Below, piece by piece: positions 1-10,472 of a DNA stretch of 64,000 nucleotides. Every line of letters starts with the position of its first letter. Within the stretch, counting starts at the first letter, position 1. This stretch comes from Ricinus communis (taxonomy: Eukaryota; Streptophyta; Magnoliopsida; Malpighiales; Euphorbiaceae). The notes under the pieces are model-generated. The model was not told the origin of the DNA. It worked only from the letters and a program-made list of their open reading frames with translations, and ran no database searches. Both the position numbers and the translations under genes were made by a program. Location of the stretch: positions 10,850,001 through 10,914,000 of the forward strand of contig NC_063257.1 in the NCBI RefSeq assembly GCF_019578655.1. Reading direction: 5' to 3'.

Positions 1-924
1 AATAATTTCAGAATAATATAAATTTGTCAGGAAAAATATTGAAATAAAAAAAAATTATTATAACAGTTATCATTCTTTAAATAGAGGATTTTAGAATGTA
101 AACCACCTCATAGCTGAAAAATTAAAATCTTAAAAATAAAAATATTTAGAGGATAAAAAATTTCTTAAAATCTACAGATTTAGACTACTTTTTTTAATTG
201 TCAAACAATGAATTTAAGTTAAATTTATGAATTTTATAAATCTCTTATTTAAAATCCCCCAATCCAAACCACCTCTAAATCACACACATGAATGTGGATT
301 TACAATCCTCATATCCTAGTTTCACCAAAAGTTAAGAAGTCCAAGTGTATACATCTCCAAATCCTGTTTCTAATTTGCCTCAGTTTTCCCAGTTCAATTC
401 TTTGAGCATAGAAATAGTGAGATTTAAATGCTGTAATCCTATCAATTAACAAACAAACTTATCAAGAAACAGAACAGGTTGGAAGCCACCAGAAAAGCAA
501 GATCCACTATGCAGAAGAATATGCTGAAAATATCAGACACATTTGATGCTTCAAACTTTAATTTTTACAAATGGAAAGAAACAGATTGGGACAGATAGAT
601 ACTACACATGTTATATTGTATCTGTAATTACAAACATATCATAAATACAAGAAGCAACATAAAGCCCTCCAATGAAGATCAAGATACACTTGCAAATTTT
701 CATCTATGTCCGTATTAAAGGTGTTGAACATTTGAGAGAATCCGTTGACATGGTTCCGCCATGTAATTTTAAGCACAAACCTCCATAACAGAATATTAAA
801 CCTAGTGGCAAGGTTGAAATTGATATATTGCTCATGTGCACTCAACAAAAACTGATTCTTATATACTGTTGACAAGCACCCTGTCTGTAAAATGATGTGA
901 AACTCTCTAGCTTCTGTTAAAGAA
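1..924. other. 3' flank of the phytolongin gene
   Basis: AT-rich DNA with no supported gene. The part nearest 924, down to roughly 600, is probably the 3'UTR of the minus-strand phytolongin. A 103-codon open frame on the minus strand at 639-950 overlaps the end of the phytolongin CDS in another frame and shows no family resemblance, so it is read as chance. Confidence 0.5.
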
Positions 925-1761
925 TCAACGGGTGCATCCAAAACCACCACAGATTGACATCCAGATTACAAATAGTATCAAACAAACAGCAGCATCTATG
1001 GCAAGGACAATCCTTACTTGCCGCCACCACTTCTTTCGGATGCTTTGAGCACTTGACCTGATTCTCATAGAACCCATATCCTTCTGTAATGACATTGCAG
1101 AAGCTACTCCACCTTGGTTATTAGAATCCAACGAGGTTGAATCAACTCTAACTCCTCTATCTGTAGATTTTCTATGCTCCTCCAACTCAATATCTCTCAT
1201 TACAATGACATGATCCTTGGACTTCTTCTTCTCTTGCTTGTTAGATTTTCCCAACAAAGGAGCTTTAGTAGAAGTATGAATTTCAATTAGTCCATTTGCA
1301 TCACTTGGTGATGGAGAGAGGCCCATATTTTCTGATGAGGAAGTTTCAGTTTTCCAATCATTGCCACTTTCAGACACATGTTCCAACGAAGTTATCAATC
1401 GGCGAACGACAGGCACTAACTGTTCTTGTACATTGATTGAGCTCAACCCTGAAAAACTTCCTCTTGAACCCTTTTTAGCAGCATTCTTAAATTCATCTCT
1501 CACATGCTCTAAAAAGTGAAGTACAACTGCATTTCCAAGACCTTCATCAACAATTGTGAAATAGACATAACCGTCTTCAATTAAAAACCCAAAAGTCCTC
1601 TTTCCCATTGTCTCAAAATACCACTTGTGATATGCAGGAGTACACTCCAATGACAAAGCTGCCAAATTCTCAATTTCATGATCTCCCCCACTATAAACAT
1701 ATAAGGTCCGATTACCTCTAGACACACAACAATAATGAACAGTATTTTGAATTGAACCCAT
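925..1761 (-). CDS. PHYL1: phytolongin (VAMP7-like longin protein without SNARE motif)
   Basis: A single 278-codon reading frame starts at ATG 1761. The N-terminal ~125 residues have longin-domain character, with a conserved YCCVSRGN start and a KRTFGFLIEDGYVYF stretch. A Ser/Lys-rich linker follows, including KAPLLGK, and then a C-terminal membrane anchor at about residues 250-272 (VLAIDAAVCLILFVIWM) with a short tail. Phytolongins are plant proteins that keep the longin domain and tail anchor of VAMP7-type R-SNAREs but replace the SNARE motif with another conserved region. They sit in the secretory pathway membranes. No heptad SNARE motif is apparent here, which supports phytolongin over VAMP72. 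The coding region is uninterrupted, and a 5'UTR intron is likely (see 1784-2534). The Phyl1 versus Phyl2 assignment rests on remembered similarity and is less certain than the family. Confidence 0.9.
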   Translation of the reverse strand: MGSIQNTVHYCCVSRGNRTLYVYSGGDHEIENLAALSLECTPAYHKWYFETMGKRTFGFLIEDGYVYFTIVDEGLGNAVVLHFLEHVRDEFKNAAKKGSRGSFSGLSSINVQEQLVPVVRRLITSLEHVSESGNDWKTETSSSENMGLSPSPSDANGLIEIHTSTKAPLLGKSNKQEKKKSKDHVIVMRDIELEEHRKSTDRGVRVDSTSLDSNNQGGVASAMSLQKDMGSMRIRSSAQSIRKKWWRQVRIVLAIDAAVCLILFVIWMSICGGFGCTR

Positions 1762-1783
1762 TCAAGTGAATCTTTACTAAGCA

Positions 1784-2534
1784 CTGCTAAAAAAAAACTC
1801 AAAAATCTTTACTTCTAGTCTTAGTCTCAACCACTTGATTACACTATACATCAATCTATATAATTCATTTTAAGTGACCGCGAATTGGAAAAAGAGAAAC
1901 CCAAGAAATTCTTGAAGATAAGATGCAAAAATCAAACAAAAAGCAAGAAACTCATCAGCAACAAAATCAAGAGCATCCAATAAATACCAACATAGTTCTT
2001 CAATGAAGTCTTCAAAGTCGAGAAAGAGTGCTTTAGGTAAGTCCACAAATAGTGCTTCAGCTAATTCAAGGAAGAAGCCCCTCATGCCTGACCTCAAACC
2101 CCAGCAACATTAACAAACAGCACTACCTCTTTCTGGGTGCTACCTATAAATTTGTAAGATTTAGCAAAAACCCAATAAACAAAAAACTTATCTCAAAGCA
2201 AATAAGTTGTATAAAAGAGCAGATACGCACCAAAGAACTTAGGGTTCTCCATCAAAAGCTCAACAGTCAACTCAAAACTACAATCTACAACATAAAAGGT
2301 AAACGCCACTATTTAAAAAAGTGGTAACAAAAAGAAAAACAAGACTCGGTAGTATGAAGTCAAAGATCCAGCAAAGATACTGTAAACTATCCATCAAATC
2401 AAAGAATCGCAATCACACTCTTGTTAGGGGCTAGCAAAACAATATAAAGATCAAAACATATAAGAACTAACTGAAAGGTTAGATTTTTGAAACAGATCAT
2501 AACATACTTTTACTAAAAAGGGATGATTATTTAC
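1784..2534 (-). other. probable 5'UTR intron of the phytolongin gene
   Basis: On the minus strand a consensus donor (CAACAG then GTAAAT) begins at 2534. A pyrimidine-rich acceptor (T-run then TTAGCAG) ends at 1784, 22 bases before the ATG. The first, non-coding exon would lie at about 2535-2600. The intron contains an open frame at 1870-2097 (minus) that is hydrophobic and low in complexity, and is not considered a gene. Confidence 0.6.
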
Positions 2535-2600
2535 CTGTTGAGTTAGTTACCCGAGAAAATTTGAGGAAAAGAGATTGAAGTTTTAAGAGAGAAAGAGAGA

Positions 2601-4160
2601 TACAGAGAAAATAAATAAAAGGGATATTTTTTTATTGTAATTTCTGTTGACCGTTTGACCCACCCAGTCATCTATTTTCTGCAACTTATTTGCTACTTCA
2701 GCAGCGTGGCATAATTGCCTTATTCTTTTTCTTTTTTCTTTTTTTTTTCTCTATCCCGTCGGATTATTATATCATGGACTCGATAACATAAACGATTATG
2801 TATCTAATATTAAAATATACATAAGAAATAAGATTAAAAATAAAAATAAATATGTATTTTGATAAATTATGAAGTTATAAATTATTTAATTATATATTAT
2901 TAATATTTTATATTATTAAATAAATAATAAATCAAAAAATAAATTAACACTAAATATAAATTTGTCAAAAATAGATGAAACATTTTTTATATTTTATTTT
3001 TAGTTTATATTATATTATATTACAAATTTATTATATTTTTACTTTAATTTTTATAATTTTTATTATATTTGATATCTCTTTTTACTACACTACTAAATTT
3101 ATTTTTTAAGAATATGTTAATACTTTTATAAGAAAAATACTATATATTAAAATAATAGAAATTTTAATCAAAATAATTAAGAATAAATATAAAAAAATTA
3201 TATTTCCAAAAATTAGAAGTAATTTCAATATTTTTTCTCTAAATATTATCATATTATAATTTAAATTTATAAAATTACTTGTAGATTCATATATATTATG
3301 AGTTATAAATTCATCGCATGTATATATGAGATTTATAGATTATAGTTTAAAAATTATAAATTAAAAAATAAATTTATTTATTTTAAATTTAATATTTATA
3401 TTTAAAATAAATTGATAAAAATTTTAAAAATAACCTATTAAATAAATAATATAAATTTTTTATTTCTGAAAACAATATAAACAGATTAATGTAATCAAGA
3501 AAATAGAAAACACAGTAACAACTACATGAATTATAAAATATCAAATTTTATGGAGATATAATTTCTTTTAATACTTTTTTATCAATAAAATTTACAAAAT
3601 TTTAGTATATAAATTTTATATTAAAATATTATATAAATAAATTTATAATTTATAATTTATATTAATAAATATATAAAAATTATTATAAACGGCCCATTCT
3701 AAAATTCATCGAGCAGCTGAGCAAATTTGCATAGAATGTGACTTTGTCCAAAATTTCTTGGCAATCTAATTGCTATGGCTTGAAAAGGACATAAAGGTCG
3801 TGTCACTTAAAATTGTATTTTGTTTATATTAATTAAAAAACTCATCTCATTTTTAAATGTCACTTAAGTATAAAAATCAAAAAAGTAGAGTTCACCTTTT
3901 CTTTATCATTAGCTTTTTCTAACAATATGTTATGCTTGTAGTTTTGAATTAAGATTATTAATTTTTTACTCGTATATTATATATTAAAAATTAATTTATT
4001 ATTAAATATAATACTATAAATATAATTTAAAATGCTATTTTTAAGAATTAAAATTATTATCTAATTAAGAAATTAATTTATTAGTTAACATAATATTAAA
4101 ATATAATTAATATATTATTTTTAAGATAAAATTAATATCATTATCTTATTAAGAAATTAT
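2601..4160. other. AT-rich spacer, no gene seen
   Basis: Extremely AT-rich sequence upstream of the phytolongin gene. It includes a T/C-rich stretch near 2726-2750, presumably proximal promoter or 5' flank. From about 3990 the sequence begins to resemble degenerate copies of the repeat unit described at 4161-4312. No coding potential is recognised. Confidence 0.6.
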
Positions 4161-4312
4161 TTATTAATTAATATAATATTAAAATATAATTAGTATGTTT
4201 TTTAAATTAGAGTGAATATTTAATTAAGAATATAACTTATTAATTAATATAATATTAAAATATAATTAGTATGTTTTTTAAATTAGAGTGAATATTTAAT
4301 TAAGAATATAAC
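4161..4312. repeat. perfect 76-bp tandem duplication in an AT-rich minisatellite
   Basis: The unit 4161-4236 is repeated exactly as 4237-4312, and a third copy starts (TTATTAATTAAT) before diverging. More diverged units precede it from about 3996 to 4160, sharing the core ATAATATTAAAATATAATTA. Perfect identity between two copies means recent duplication. Similar units occur at 10140-10310. Confidence 0.85.
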
Positions 4313-4436
4313 TTATTAATTAATAAATTAATAAAAAATTATAAAATTAATATAAAAATTTAACCTGATGTGTCAAAATAAGAATTTTATCTACTAAAAA
4401 TTAAATACACATGTTCAAAAAATTTATATTTCAAAA

Positions 4437-4438
<2 letters not shown>

Positions 4439-4474
<36 letters not shown>
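4439..4474. repeat. (TA)n microsatellite
   Basis: Uninterrupted TA dinucleotide run of about 17 units inside the AT-rich spacer. Confidence 0.9.
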
Positions 4475-4475
<1 letters not shown>

Positions 4476-5292
4476 AATAAAATTTTGATGAAACTATAAG
4501 AATTGAAATAAATATATAAATATACAAGGGTTTTTAATTTTATAATTTTATCTTGACTCCACAAATTGGGGAAGACAATGCCTTGGATAATGGTTTGTAC
4601 TTAAATAATGCTATATAATCTATTTTTATTTGTTTCAATTACTGTCCATATGATGTGACATATAATATTTTTATAAAACTATATTCTAATCAAGAGGCGG
4701 TTTTATATAAGTATTATATGCACCATTAGATGAATAAGAATTACAGCAAGTAAAAAAAAAAAAATTTAGCATCTAAATATTTTCTTTTCTAGTTTCCTTC
4801 CTATTTGGTGCTATGTGAAATTTTGAATGGAAAATTTGGTTTATTCATAAAATTGACTTTTCCAAATTCATTATCGAATATCTTTTAGGTGCATGTATCT
4901 AACTTACACATGTTAGTAAAATCGCATTATATAATAAAAATAATTATCTATTTATATTCATTATAAAATAAAGATTTACATGGCGATTAATCTCTTTATT
5001 TATTTTTATTTTCTTCAATAACAAGTTTTGTGCTCAATCTCTCTACTTATCCATATGCAACCTTAACTAATAATTGTATTGCCATAACATTTTATATAAG
5101 GTGAAACGGAAACGTTTCTTTTTTAAGATATAAACAGTTGAGGAATACCAAGATGATGGTAGGTGAGTCAATTTTTTTTGTTAAGTACTAATGTAAATTG
5201 AAAAATGGACAATGAAGGGGATTAAGCAACTAAGCTCTTTCTTATTATATGACTCAATGTGAATTTTTCAGACAATAAATCATGCCTTGTAA

Positions 5293-5847
5293 TAGATCTG
5301 GCCACGATCTGATTCGAGCTGAAAACTAGACCGGTTAAAATAGGATCGGTCCGAGCTCAATCAAGCTTAAAATTAGAAAAAAATTGGTTCAAAATCGGTT
5401 TATTTTTTCGGCCGGAACTGAAACTGGCAATTTTGATTCCAATACATAGAAAGATTATTTATAAATTTTTACTATATAAATATACAATTTATTTATTATC
5501 TCCTTTTAAAATTATTTATTATCTATAAAAAAATTTATTTCTCTTAGATATATATCTATAATTATTATCTAGTTTTATCTCACTCTAAATATTATTATTT
5601 CTTTCTAAAATTGCTATATACATATACAACTTATTTATTATCCATAACTTTTGTTTTTCACACAAGTTTTCTAACACTATCTCATTTCTTATTAATTTTA
5701 GTTAGTACTTTATTACTATAGATGTTCTTTCAACACTTTCTCTTTTTCTTTTTACTGCTGGATCTGTCGAAACCAGAACCGTAAATTAGAACCAACCAGT
5801 TCCAAACTGCTCCGGAATCGCCGGTTCATAAACCGTGGCCAGGCCTA
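5293..5847. mobile_element. hAT-like MITE (non-autonomous, ~555 bp)
   Basis: The left end reads TAGATCTGGCCACGATCTG. The reverse complement of the right end reads TAGGCCTGGCCACGGTTTA, giving imperfect terminal inverted repeats sharing the core CTGGCCACG. Flanking 8-mers CCTTGTAA (5285-5292) and TCATGTAA (5848-5855) match at 6 of 8 positions, as expected for an aged 8-bp target duplication of a hAT element. Both subterminal regions are rich in GGTT/AACC motifs and more GC-rich than the flanks. There is no internal ORF, so it would need a transposase supplied elsewhere. Confidence 0.65.
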
Positions 5848-7065
5848 TCATGTAACAATATACCAGGTCAATAGTTTAATATCTATCCTTGTTATAATAT
5901 TGATATGTGCTGAAGACATGCCAGATTAAAGAAGTTTGAAAATATCGTGCAACAAAAATTGTCAACAAAATCTTTTAAAGAAAATTGTACACTTCCCTCA
6001 CTAACTATTGAATTTCACTCCTGACCTACATCATACACACAAGGCAGTAGTCACAGCTAAACTATAAATACAGAAAAGAAAACCTGATGTGCAAATAGAA
6101 TGGCAGCTAACCTGCAATGCCCTGCACCTATCTCACTACATCCACCAATTATGCTTTCAATGGCAACCGCATTTCCTGACATAGTCATCAAGGAGCTATT
6201 CCTTTGGAAAGCTCCCTTCTTAATGAAAAGAAATGGATTTTGCATCTGCAATGTCAACATCTTTTCAGAAGGTTTTCCGCAATCTTTTCATTCTGACAGC
6301 ATTAGGTGAGGCAGTAAATAGGTCCATTAAGGCATAGTCAGCTCCATTCTCTCACTTCATCCTTGAGCTTCAGCTCCTGATAGACAAAACCACAGACAAC
6401 AGAAAAGGATTTCAATACGGAAATCTTCTCTTAAGATTACATAACATGAATTTTTCTGATTAACCGGACTCTGTAAATACAATATAATGGCAGGTTGTAG
6501 ATATTAGGTTCACTCAACTCAAGAAAGCCTTCGGCACTTTAGCTTAGTGATAAGTTGAGACCACTTTAAGAGTGGTGTTAGGATTCAACTCTCACTAAGC
6601 TCAAAAGAGGAAAAACAAAACAAAACAAAATAAAATAACTCATTTAAGGCCTTAACCTCAAAACTAGTTGGGGTCAACTGCATGGATCAGTTTTCCTAAT
6701 TCAACAGGTTAATAATAGATTCTCACTGCTTCCTTACATTCCAGAAAACATAGGTTTACTCTTACATATATAGTCTCACGGAAAATCAATAGCTGATCCT
6801 AAAACTAGTATATATAAGCAGTTTCTACTTGTTCAACATCTTATTACAATTGAGGGTGTTTACATCTTACTATCATTGAGGATGAGAATTATTATGTATA
6901 TAAAGGCTCAGTTCTCTGTCAATTCCAGAACTTTAACGATACTCGCAACTGAAATTTGAGTTGGTCAAATTCAAATAAACAGCTTCTAAACTTGAAAAGA
7001 CTTCCTCAAAAAGAATATTTGTGTAGCTAATAGATATACTAAGCTAGTGCATAAAGAATTACAAT
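5848..7065. other. 3' flank of the RING gene
   Basis: Apart from the SINE-like stretch at 6535-6640 no gene is seen. The part nearest 7065 is probably 3'UTR. Open frames near 6057-6309 exist on both strands over the same bases, which argues that neither codes. Confidence 0.5.
6535..6640 (+). mobile_element. tRNA-derived SINE-like element
   Basis: The region has a box-A-like TAGCTTAGTGATAAG, then about 35 bases later a box-B-like GGATTCAACTCTC, and it finishes in an A-rich tail (AAAACAAAACAAAACAAAAT). This order, pol III internal promoter boxes followed by a 3' A-rich tail, is typical of plant SINEs. It does not fold as a canonical tRNA by eye. It lies in the 3' flank of the RING gene. No clear target duplication was found. 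Confidence 0.45.
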
Positions 7066-9072
7066 TTACCGAGATACTTCTCTGATGTTTTCACGCTCTT
7101 CAGATTCCTTCTTTTCATCTCTAACTTCTTTCCCCTGATCAGCAGATTGGGATCTTCTTTCCTCTTCCTCAGCAGAGCTATGAGCAGTTCCAGAGTCTTC
7201 ATTCCTTGGTTCGGAGAGTCCTCTAGAATTTGATTCTCCACAAGAACCTGGCCCTGAACCTGATTGAGCAGATGTTTCACCACCACTCACTGCCACAAAA
7301 GATTCCTGACCAGCTTCTACTTGATTATTAGGTGATTCAGTTGGAACTTTAGCAGGTGCAACGAGGGAAAGGCGGCAGAGAGGGCAAGTAGTATGATTGG
7401 CAAGCCAATGATCAATGCACACCATGTGAAATGTGTGACCACATGCAGGTATTTGCTGAAGCCTATCCTCTGCTTGGTAGTCCCCCAAGCATACTGGGCA
7501 TCTGCAATCATACAACAGGCTCCTCATCAGGAAGATCTGGATTTCATACTAACTATGAAAGATATGAATTACTTAAGGCCCCTTAATACTATAGGTTCAA
7601 AGTTTTTTTATTTTCCTTTCAACGATTAAACAAAGTAGAAACAGAACTTGATTAGATAATAAGTTAAGGCATTTACCACATATGTTATCAGATCATATAA
7701 GACATAATTTCATCCTCTAGGCCATCAGACATCATTGGAGCTGCCGCAATTATTTCATGAATCTTAATGATGCGCAAAATTTCAAGATCAATTCACGTTA
7801 ATACTACCATAAAAAGAAGAAGAAAAAAGATTTCAACAAGCAAGTATTGTGTGCGCACATTTTGAATAATTTGTTAACCAAATTTAGACTTAAGTAACAT
7901 CACGATTCATGTACAGAAGGTATTTGATCCCAAAGTGCAAGATTTGATCCCCCAACCAGCACACACTTGCCATAGCACTCAAGATTAATTTTTGTCTTTT
8001 GCCTAAATCTAATTCACTGATGAAGTCATGATGCACAATCATCAATGACATCAATAAACAGTTCTCCATGGAAAATCTAATGAATGGGTTAGAGTAGAAG
8101 CTAAGTAGCAACATTGCTATAAAGAGTCCATTCTACTGTAAATTAGTCATGACAGCATTAGCAAAACAGCCTATCACTCTCAGCGACACAGCTACACTTT
8201 ACAAAGACAAATTTTATATGGAAAATGCAAATTAATCTTTTTTTTTTTATGACAAAGGAGCTAACTCGTGAGGAGATCCAAAATTCAACTGCTTTAAGAC
8301 AGTTGATTCTCCATGTTAACTGCTTTGAGAGGATCAGAGGGTCGAACTCCGATGCGAAGAGTATTTTCTCCTATTATCTCTTGGTTACATGAAAGTTAAA
8401 TGCATCTATCATATGCATAAAGTCTAAGAAACTCCGGTTAAGCTAATTGAGCTTACATAACTAGCAACTCAAGTAAACAAAATCATTTGGTTCAACAAGA
8501 CTAATAGCAAATGAAGAGAACAAATCGATTCACATCTGAAAGTTGAACACTACTAACAAAAGAATTAATAGCCAAAAGAGCATATAAATCAGCATAAAAT
8601 TAAAACATGAAACTAACAATAGAACCAAAGAAAGCCTACTCACTGTGTATCTTTAACAGAGAAGCTCTCCTTGTAAACAATAATGGGCAACATCTCTCTC
8701 ACCTCTTTCTTCAAGCCCAATTCAGCCTGCTAAACCCCAAGTGACAAAGATATGAACATTAACACATACATATTCAAATAAATATATAAGATCACATTAA
8801 TTTTTAGAAAAAATTAAAAATTCTAAAGGGTAAGATCTTACTCTAAAGATATTATCGCTGCCTTGCAAATTAGCTCTCATTCGAAGTGAGGCCCAATCAA
8901 CTCTTCTGCGGCGAAGATAAAACAAGTAAAACAAGAAGAGGAGAACGAAAGTGAAGAAGATTGGAACAGAAAAGATGAAAGCTTGGTATAGCTTTAGTTC
9001 AGTTGATGCTACAGAAGAAGAAGAAGATGGTTCTGAGCAACAACTAGGAGGCTGTGATTTAAAACGAGACAT
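7066..9072 (-). CDS. RHA4A: RING-H2 E3 ubiquitin ligase, ATL/RHA4A type
   Basis: Three exons in phase: 9072-8842, 8726-8644 and 7501-7066, giving 249 aa. Residues 31-53 form one membrane segment, followed by a basic FYLRRRRVDW stop-transfer. A conserved juxtamembrane region comes next (ELGLKKEVREMLPIIVYKES). The RING-H2 finger has C106, C109, C125, H127, H130, C133, C144 and C147 (CX2C-X15-CXHX2C-X10-CX2C), with W137 and P145 that contact E2 enzymes in this family. The remaining ~100 residues are acidic, Ser/Glu-rich and probably disordered. It should transfer ubiquitin from an E2 at an endomembrane or plasma membrane; the substrate is unknown. The ATG at 9072 is chosen because upstream in-frame sequence has no ATG. 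The final codons (TCTCGGTAA) overlap a donor-like GTAAAT, so a longer C-terminus by splicing cannot be excluded. Confidence 0.88.
8238..8400 (-). mobile_element. possible SINE relic in intron 2 of the RING gene
   Basis: On the minus strand a box-B-like GAGTTCGACCCTC (near 8340) is followed by about 90 bases and then an A-run (complement of the T-run at 8239-8250). The match is weaker than at 6535-6640 and no box A is convincing. Confidence 0.25.
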
Positions 9073-9207
9073 CACCAATATAATGCTAATTAATAAATCA
9101 TATAAATCCCATACGTAAAATAAGAAAATCCCAGAAGAGAAGTACGAGTTTTGAAGAGAACCCAGATGTGAAATGAAGGTGTAGAAATTGATTTGATGAG
9201 TAAGCAA

Positions 9208-10137
9208 GAAATTGAGAGAGAAAGAGGTGCAAGGTAAGTGTTATATAGTGTCTGTAGCTGCCAGCAGTAATACTGTAATAATGAATTGTACGGTGTTCAA
9301 GAGCAGAGAATTAACTTTAAACTATCCAAAGAAAGTTAACAATGCAAGTGTTTAGAGAGGACCCAGAAAAATCAAGAAATTGTAAGAAATTTGATTGATA
9401 GAATGAGAGAGTAATGATATATTTATATACCCAAATGGGAAGAAAGAAAAGAAATCTTGAAACATTAATGAGAGCAAAGAAAGAGAATGAAGCAGGAGTA
9501 TGAAATTAGATCAAAGAACATGAAAAAAAAGAATAGAGAAATAAAATGTGGGTTTGAGAAGAGAAGATCACAAGTTCAGACAGGTAAGGTAGGTGAAACA
9601 AAGATTATAGATTTGTCCACCGCTTTCTTTGGCATGTTTTTCTTAAGAGAAATAAACTAAAATCTTACTGATCCATAAAAAGCATTTTAAAGGGGATCAA
9701 GAACATCCCTCTGTGAGAAATTAAAAAAGAAAAAGAAAATAAAATGGAAATATATATTTATCCTTTTTTTTTTCTTTTCCAGTTTTATAATTGAATAGTG
9801 TGAAGCAGTAGAATTGCAGTATAGTTCACATGGTGGCTCCTGGATCTCTGCCATAAAAAGTTGGAAGCTGACTAATGTCGATCTTACAGTCGTATCTATT
9901 TGCAACATATTTTCTTTTAGAAAAAAATGTAAATAATAGTAACTACATATAATTGTTTTTAAGAAATTCATAAAATTTATAAATTCATTTACAAATCTAA
10001 CATATCTTGTTTTAAATAAAATAAAAATTAATTTAAATTTTATATAATTAATTTTATATAAAATTAATTTTAGCTAAAATTTTAATAAAATAAATAAAAT
10101 TTTCAAATAAATTCTATATTAGTAAGTGGATATACTC
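9208..10137. other. 5' flank of the RING gene and spacer
   Basis: Purine-rich sequence (GAGAGA and GAAGA runs at 9200-9560) probably includes the 5'UTR and promoter of the RING gene. Beyond 9640 the DNA becomes very AT-rich and no gene is seen. Confidence 0.45.
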
Positions 10138-10320
10138 TATAACATTAATTCTATTAATTGATATAATATTAGATATATGATTAAGAATACTATTTTCTAG
10201 AATTAAAATTATCATTTAATTAAAAATTATTTAATTAGCTAATATAATATTAAAAATATAATTAAAATACTATTTTCTAGTATTTTAATTATTATCTAAT
10301 TAAAAAATAATTTATTAATA
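10138..10320. repeat. dispersed copies of the AT-rich repeat unit
   Basis: Two adjacent ~85-bp units share ATAATATTA(G/A)ATATATGATTA-like and ACTATTTTCTAGAATT-like blocks. They resemble the units at 3996-4320. The TACTATTTTCTAGAATTAA block also appears in reverse complement at the right edge of the window (about 63965-63990). Confidence 0.5.
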
Positions 10321-10426
10321 AATAAATTTATATTAAATTTATATTTTAGGTGTTAAAAATAAATAAATATATATTGAGATAAACACCCTATATATTAAAA
10401 TAATAATATAATAAAAAAGTACATCT

Positions 10427-10427
<1 letters not shown>

Positions 10428-10469
<42 letters not shown>
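10428..10469. repeat. (TA)n microsatellite
   Basis: TA run of about 20 units in AT-rich spacer. Confidence 0.9.

Positions 10470-10472
<3 letters not shown>

Noticed and set aside
639..950. 103-codon minus-strand frame overlapping the phytolongin stop
   Set aside because: It overlaps the real gene in another frame, lies in likely 3'UTR and has no recognisable domain.
1870..2097. 75-codon minus-strand frame rich in Phe/Leu
   Set aside because: It lies inside the probable 5'UTR intron of the phytolongin gene and is low complexity.
2052..2327. 91-codon plus-strand frame
   Set aside because: It is antisense to the phytolongin 5'UTR intron and without family features.
6057..6309. Overlapping frames on both strands 3' of the RING gene
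   Set aside because: Both strands are open over the same bases, there is no domain, and neither joins in phase to the RING exons.
6535..6640. A genuine tRNA gene
   Set aside because: Box A and B resemble a tRNA promoter, but no acceptor stem or anticodon arm could be paired; the A-rich tail favours a SINE.
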